In this document: positions 58,236 through 64,000 of the stretch, piece after piece
How the letters are laid out: each line of letters begins with the position of its first letter
Numbering within the stretch: the stretch's first letter is position 1
From: Brienomyrus brachyistius
Taxonomy: Eukaryota > Chordata > Actinopteri > Osteoglossiformes > Mormyridae
Reading direction: 5' to 3'
Assembly: GCF_023856365.1 (NCBI RefSeq)
Contig: NW_026042403.1
Location: 362,324-426,323, forward strand
DNA length: 64,000 nt
The notes under the pieces: model-generated
Told to the model about the DNA's origin: nothing
Databases searched by the model: none
What the model saw: the letters and a program-made list of their open reading frames with translations, nothing else
Translations under genes and position numbers: made by a program

Positions 58236-59528
58236 CAGGACCTGTCGACGACTGGAGAAAAGGAGAAACGCTGAAGCACACTGGGCATTTTGGAAGCATT
58301 TCATCATAATAAATTACCTTTGCCTTTACAGTTTCTGTGTACAGTTTCATTATAGTAAATTGCACTTAGTTGTGATTACTCAGTTACAAAGACAATGGGT
58401 CACTCTATAATGGGTGATGGTATGCTTTTAGCTGTGCTTCCACAGGTTGTATCTGCCTTAGTAAATGACTAAATGTCTTTTTCACAAGTGATTTTGATTA
58501 TGTTTGTAGAATTAAATTAAAGGTAAACCTGTACATTGGTTAAAATAACATCTGACTGCTACAATAATACATCATACAGCGTCTTTTGTACTAATGTGCT
58601 ACCTTGGGACATTCAGGTTGTATAATGAACAATTTTAATAAGAATTGTGTTAAGTAATTAACTTTCAAAATCTATCAATACCATGCAAAAGTGTAAAGTC
58701 AAATTCATGAGATACTTATTACAATAAACGGAAGTAGTCTGTACCCATTTAAAGAGGCTTTACATCGTACAGCTTCTTATACTGGTCTGGTTGGTGGGTA
58801 TAAAGGATCAATTAGAAATCTTCCTCCTCCAAATGTATCATTTCATGAGTTTTGGTAGAGTGGGGGGTAGCAGGATAATAATAGGATTTACTGGTTATTT
58901 TTGATACGGTAAAATCGCAAGACTCAGAAAAATAAAAATTTGTGTATGGTCAGAATTATCAGTGGTAGGAGATTTTGTCCCTACTACCATCTGGGAAAAA
59001 AACATTCTGGTGCTTATCTGTGAAGAAGCAATTTCAGGAGATATAAATCCTTGCAAAAAGTAGTCTCCCACTCTATAAATAGGGTGCAATTTGTTTTTTC
59101 ACGCAGTGGAAAAGGAAATGTTTTTTTAATGTTGATGACGACTGTAACTGGTCAAAAGGTGGCGCCAAAGATCCCCAGTAATGCATCGCCCATTAATGTA
59201 CAGATATCCCCCTGCCTCACCATGCATGACTCCTCCAATGGTGCTGCTGTTTAACAGTACATTCATCCTAACCATACAATTTGATATCTGGTATCGTCCT
59301 GTCAGTTTTAACCCATTTCTAAGTCCCGTATGGTTTAGGTAGCTTTTTTTCCAAAATGATGACCATGAAATTCAGCACATATAACAAATATTGAACTATA
59401 GGCATTAATTGAAATGCTCTCTCTCACAGACACACACATATTAGATGTCTATGTCTTTGAAATTGTTTAATACGAATTAATCTGTTTTATAATGTTCACA
59501 CAAAAAAAGCTTTTGTGTTCACATTTTA

Positions 59529-60920
59529 CAACCCCAAATCAGAAAAAGTTGGGATGGTATGTAAAATGAAAATCAAACTGAAAACAGCACTTTGTTAAAT
59601 TATCTTTGACCTGTATTACATTGAAAACAATACAACAGCACTGAATTTCATTGTTCTTTTTCAAACACGTATTCCAATTTTGGTTCTTAGAACACATTTC
59701 AAAAAAAGTTGGGACAGTAAAGCATTTAGTACTTTGTAATGTCGCCATTCCTTTTCACAACACTTAAAAGGCATTTAGGGACTGAAGACACCAAGTGATG
59801 TAGTGTTTCAGGTGTAATTTTGTCCCATTCTTCCTGCAAACAAGTCTTAAAGCGGACAACAGTACGGGGTCTTCGTTGTCACATATTGCGCTTCAAAATG
59901 AACCACACATTCTCTATTGGAGACAGGTCGGGACTGCAGGCAGTCAAGTACCCATACCCTCTTCCTCCACAGCCAGGACTTTGTAATGTGTGCAGAATGT
60001 GGTTTCGCATTGTTTGTTGAAAAATGCATGGGCTTCCCTGGAAAAAATGTCTTCTTGAAGGTAACATATTGTGCTCCAAAATCTCTATGTACTTTTCAGC
60101 ATTAATGGTGCCATCACAGAACTGCAAGTTACCTTTGCCAAGGGCACTGACACAACCCCATACCATGACAGACCCTGGCTTTTGGACTTATTGCTGGTAA
60201 CAGTCTGGGTGATCCTTTTCTTCTTTGGTCTGGAGCACACGGCATCCATTTCTCACAAAAAATACCTGAAATACTGATTCATCTGACCACAGTACACGTT
60301 TTCACTGTGTGATGGTCCAACTCAGATGCGTTCTGAGCCCAGAGAAGCCGACGGCGCTTCTGGACACTGTTAAGATGGGGCTTGCTTTTGGCACAGTACA
60401 GTTTTAACTGGCATTTGTGGATGTAACTACGTATTGTGGTACTTGACAAAGGTTTGCCAAAGTAGTCATATGTGGTCATATCGCTTATAGATGAATGACG
60501 ATTCTTGATGCAGTGGGATGCTGAGGGATCGGAGATCACGGTAGTTCAACTTAGGCTTGCTTCCTTGTCCTTTACGCACTGAAATTGCTTCAGATTCCTT
60601 CAATCTTTTAATTATGGTATGCACTGATGAAGGTGAAATATCCAAATCTCTTCCTGTCGTTCTTTGAGGAACATTGTTTTTAAACATTTCAATAATTTTC
60701 TCACGTATTTGTGCTGCTTTTGTACCAAATCATAATTACAATCACCTGTTGACATCACTTGTTTCAAATCACATCATTATTTAACCAATTTACCTCACTA
60801 CTGGCCCTAAATCGCTCCTGTCCCAACTTTTTTGGAAATGTGTTGCAAGAACCAAAATTGGAATACGTGTTTATTTTGAGGAATACAATGAAATTCATGA
60901 GGAACACATTAAATAATGTG
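59529..60920 (-). mobile_element. Tc1-like DNA transposon, decayed (unit 3)
   Basis: Counterpart of 33721-35132. The left inner repeat is shortened by about 24 bp (caacagcactgaatttcatt). Confidence 0.82.
59748..60718 (-). pseudogene. Tc1-family transposase pseudogene (unit 3)
   Basis: Same broken frames as in unit 2, with one R-to-S change (HFFQGSPCIFQQ). Confidence 0.85.
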
Positions 60921-60930
60921 ATGGGGGTAA

Positions 60931-61490
60931 CACAATAAATTCAAGATTTTTATTTGTCGTACAAATGTAGTGGTACACTGGCAGCGAAATGAAATTGTCG
61001 TTACTCCAGTCGGTGTAATAAACACACTAGTAAAAGGACATCAAAATTAAACAACATGAATTAACTGAAACTACAGAAAGATAATAAGAAAATATAACAA
61101 TAAAAGGTATATAAAAAGTAAAGATGAAAATGTATAAAAAATATGTAGAAATGTTTAAAGTACAGATTGTAGTTATAGCATATTTTAGCTTTTAATCTGT
61201 GATGTTAATGATCCTACTGGCCGGGGGTAGAAGCTTCTCCTCGGCCTCTCAGTCCCGGCCATAAGGCCCCGGGGACTTATGCAGGGCGGCAGTTCTGTCC
61301 TGGTGATTCTCTGGGCGCATCGTATCACCCTCAGCGGGACTCGGCGGCCCTCAGAGCTGGAGCTGCCGTACCGAGCAGTTATGCTCCCGGAGAGCACAGA
61401 TCCCACATTGCCGCTGTAGAAGGTTTTTTTGTGGCACAGACGAGAGTCTGTATTTCCACAGCTGCCTCACATGATACACTCACTGTCAGG
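60931..61490 (-). pseudogene. LINE ORF2 C-terminus and 3' tail (unit 3)
   Basis: Counterpart of 35143-35700. One extra T in the run ttttttt at 61422-61428 opens the frame later, so only 73 codons remain open. Confidence 0.63.
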
Positions 61491-62203
61491 CTTTCAGCAC
61501 TAAAGTTACAGATTACTGGGTGGCCGAGAGGTCTGTGAAATTTGGAGGGTCAGTAGCTTGCCTGGGAAGCCTTAGCATTCAGCGAAAACTGAACAGAGAG
61601 CCCTGTAGCAGGGTTGTCTAATTTGTTTAGCTGGCTGGCATAAGATTTTCAGTTTGAAACAAGTATGCACACAGATTTACATGTACGTAACAGTTTTATT
61701 ACCTTGTAAATAGTTTGCAGGGTTTTCAAAGTACCCCAGTGCATTTGATATAGCGAATTTTAGGTTTATAATGAAATAATATAGATTTGCCCTAAGATTT
61801 AATAAGATTTCTTGCGTGAGCGTGAGAGTCTGAAGGTGTGAGTGTCACACCAGATGGGTGAGAGCTGGCAACCCTGGCTCTGTTCAGTAGCCTCAGAAAT
61901 TCTTTCGAACTTTCCAAACACAGCTGATGGAAATCAATGGACGCAAAGGTTCTCAGTGACCATTTTAGCTTGTTTTTAGACTAAAGGCCTATGATGGATC
62001 TTTGGAATGTTGCGGAGATACGAATGCTGAGGACAGCATACTTTGTGCTGTGAGTGTTATGTTAACCATGTAAACAAAGAGGAAGTACACAGTCCAACCA
62101 GGTACTATATTGAAATGCTAACAAGTTTTTAAATATTTTTATTCAAGTGACTTTAAGTCTGGATAATTTTTTTAATGGTTGGAAACATGTGTATTACTGT
62201 AAA

Positions 62204-63079
62204 TTAAATAATTAAACTTCTGAAATGGGCCCGCTCAGTGCAGGAGGAGGCTGCAAACCTGAAGAGGCACACAACCGTATGGGTGGGGCAGGGGATCAAT
62301 GGTGTGAGGTAGAGGACCAGGGCAGTGGGATTGCAGTGGCACAAGGGCAACCGTGTGGTCATCATGGGCTCCTCCAATGGCAGCTTCAGGTAAGTCGCTC
62401 TGATAAACCCCGTTAGACTCCAGTGAAGTGAGTGAGGCTGCAGCGCTACACTGGAGGGGACACATGTGGGCTCAGGGGCCCACGTGACTGTAGCAGAGGA
62501 AGGGATCTCTAGCTGATGTGGAGGTACAGGCCCAGTGGCAGTAAGGGGTGGGCAGTCAGCTGCAGAGGCTGCGGGGCCAGCGGCCCCACTGTACACATGG
62601 ACCGCAGGGAATCTCAGCATGTTGTGCCCAAAGTCCAGCACACATGCCGTGCTCCGGGGGAAATTCAGGCCCAGGATGGAGGGATCGAGCATGTCAGCCA
62701 TCCACATAGTTACTATTCACAACTAAACCCCCCATGTCAAAAGGGAACAACCCCGTCCCTCTTAAAGGGGCCAGGTCACCAGTCATTGTTCTCACCTGCA
62801 CCAATGTCAGTTCTTGACAGTGTCTGGTCTCACCAGGGTTGCAGTGGAACCTGTATGGACTAGGGCAGTACATGCGACTCACATCACTATGGTGGGTATG
62901 TGACAGAAGTTGCCTCTGTGAGTCCAATCCGTAGTCACAACCTCTGCAGCAGGTGGCAGCAGGGCCACCTCCCCGGTGTCAACAAGGAAGTTCCGGAAAT
63001 TAACCTTGTTGGCCCACATCTCCCCGGCTATGCATGCCCTTGGCGGAACCCTGGGTGGCGGTGAACTTGGGACACTGTC
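62204..63079 (-). pseudogene. Decayed Ty3/gypsy-like Pol fragment (unit 4)
   Basis: Fourth copy. Small indels around 62205-62230 change the end of the frame, leaving 167 codons, while the protease-type motif near 62707 is unchanged. This is what drift without selection would give. Confidence 0.48.
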
Positions 63080-63687
63080 TGAGGATTGAGGGGTGGGGGG
63101 GGGGGTGCTGCTGCCTGTCAGCCTACAGGCAGTCTGCCTCCAGGAAGTAAACCTGAGGGCCTGGGTCCTCCAAGCCCTTTGGCGTTTACAGCTTGGTTGA
63201 TTTCTCCCGCCTCGTTCCCCGCCACCTTGCTGCCCACAATTTCTCTCTCCAAAGCCAGTTCCAGGGCCTCGTCTAGGGACGCAGAGGGGTTGGCTGTGTC
63301 TGAATGTGAGCTATCTGGGGGTTAAGTGTCTAGATAAACTGATCCCTGGCCAGTTCACTCTGTACTGATAGAGCCATGTGAGCACAGACACGCCTACACA
63401 ACCCCTTGATATCATTAAGCAGGATGCAGAGAGACTCATTTGACTCAGTCCCTGCACCTATTGTTTAACTGAGAGGGCAGAAGTCCTCACACTGCCCACA
63501 GCGATTCTGCAGGGTACTGACCAGTGTCTCATCCAGGGGCTCAAGCAACCAGCAGTGTACACCTCAGAAAAGCATGTGTGACAACCCTGAGGACCTGCTT
63601 GCATACCACAATGGTATCCCATCTCCCCTTGCTCTTTGAAGGGGTACCACCCATCCAGTATAGTTATCACTGGGCTATCACAATGTC

Positions 63688-63807
63688 ATCACAATACTAA
63701 AGACTGAAACAAAGCCGTGAGGTCAGACCCTCTGTATACAGCACACAGTCTCACCCTCACATCCTGTATGACCACATTTCTGCTGTTCACATGGCATTTC
63801 TCCAGCT
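63688..63807 (+). repeat. Receptor-family intron-1 remnant, copy A (unit 4)
   Basis: Counterpart of 1606-1725, with downstream variants shared with unit 3. Confidence 0.58.
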
Positions 63808-64000
63808 TCCATTGCCCTGCAATGGACTGACGTGCTGTTGAAGGTCTACCTCACTTTACACTTTGCCCATGTCTTGTGTGTATACCCTGTCCGCTCCTAA
63901 CGTGTATTTAGTTTGTGTAAATCTATCACTGCATCTGCATTTCGCAGTTCAGCTTCTGACAACATTGTGTTTCCCATCTGTGTATTTGGGTTCGGTGCTT

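Larger units (their letters stand above)
58903..62071. repeat. 3.17-kb tail module (unit 3)
   Basis: Counterpart of 33095-36282, with a deletion of about 24 bp inside the Tc1 left arm (59642) and scattered substitutions. Confidence 0.85.
36290..62078 (+). repeat. Tandem array unit 3 (25.8 kb)
   Basis: Third complete copy. Besides the tail it carries two private insertions, a LINE at 39953-45639 and 762 bp of unknown sequence at 46171-46932. It has one copy instead of two of a 161-bp repeat near 50318. Between the minus-strand SINE and the transmembrane exon it has 193 bp (48694-48886) where units 1 and 2 have an unrelated 537 bp. Confidence 0.95.
62079..64000 (+). repeat. Tandem array unit 4 (start only)
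   Basis: The first 1.9 kb of a fourth copy, cut by the window edge. Its substitutions match the start of unit 3 better than units 1 and 2, for example ccaccttgctgcc, gttggctgtgtct and gacgtgctgttgaagg. It retains the 46-bp segment missing from unit 2 and has a longer G-run at 63093-63106. Confidence 0.93.

Noticed and set aside
1..64000. tRNA or rRNA genes, CRISPR arrays, bacterial or plasmid features
   Set aside because: No cloverleaf with intact A and B boxes beyond degenerate SINE heads, no regularly spaced short repeats, and the sequence is intron-rich vertebrate DNA.

Overview
This window looks like nuclear DNA of a ray-finned (teleost) fish. The signs are spliced immunoglobulin-receptor exons of the fish pIgR-like/CMRF35-like (CD300-like) type, L1-, L2- and CR1-like LINE remnants, a Tc1-like transposon, tRNA-type SINEs ending in ATGGATGGATGG, a solo LTR with a 5-bp target duplication, and long CA, C and G runs. 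There are no operons, ribosome binding sites or CRISPR arrays. The species cannot be fixed from the sequence.

The dominant structure is a head-to-tail tandem array of one large unit, in three complete copies and the start of a fourth: unit 1 at 1-16639, unit 2 at 16640-36289, unit 3 at 36290-62078 and unit 4 from 62079. The copies are nearly identical over most of their length. Large indels explain the different lengths. Unit 1 lacks a 3.19-kb tail that units 2 and 3 carry (33095-36282 and 58903-62071). Unit 3 alone carries a 5.7-kb LINE (39953-45639) and a 762-bp insert of unknown origin (46171-46932).

Each unit reads, left to right: a decayed Ty3/gypsy-like protease fragment (minus); a decayed intron piece of the receptor family; an L2-like reverse-transcriptase fragment (minus); two Ig V-type exons with frameshifts and stops; SINE pieces; an open transmembrane/tail exon with a polyadenylation signal; a DNA-transposon remnant containing a solo LTR; a duplicated promoter/5'UTR-like block; a plus-strand leader exon and, facing it, a minus-strand leader exon with an 8-base deletion; a LINE 3' fragment; a CA-rich hairpin repeat; a CCAAT-rich promoter with a perfect RFX X-box and a tiny first exon; an unidentified 114-codon ORF; and a 1.3-kb GC-rich block. 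Units 2 and 3 end with the tail, which holds a decayed Tc1-like transposon and another LINE 3' end.

Nothing here is a demonstrably working protein gene. The receptor exons carry the same inactivating lesions in every copy, so the gene was probably dead before the array expanded. The best-preserved coding sequence is the LINE in unit 3: ORF1 is intact, while ORF2 is broken by a T-run frameshift and two stops. The most interesting points are the mosaic sharing of indels among units (exchange or conversion between repeats), the conserved X-box promoter with its micro-exon, the 762-bp insert between 136-bp direct repeats, and the fresh LINE insertion with a 17-bp target duplication. I found no convincing new multi-gene system.
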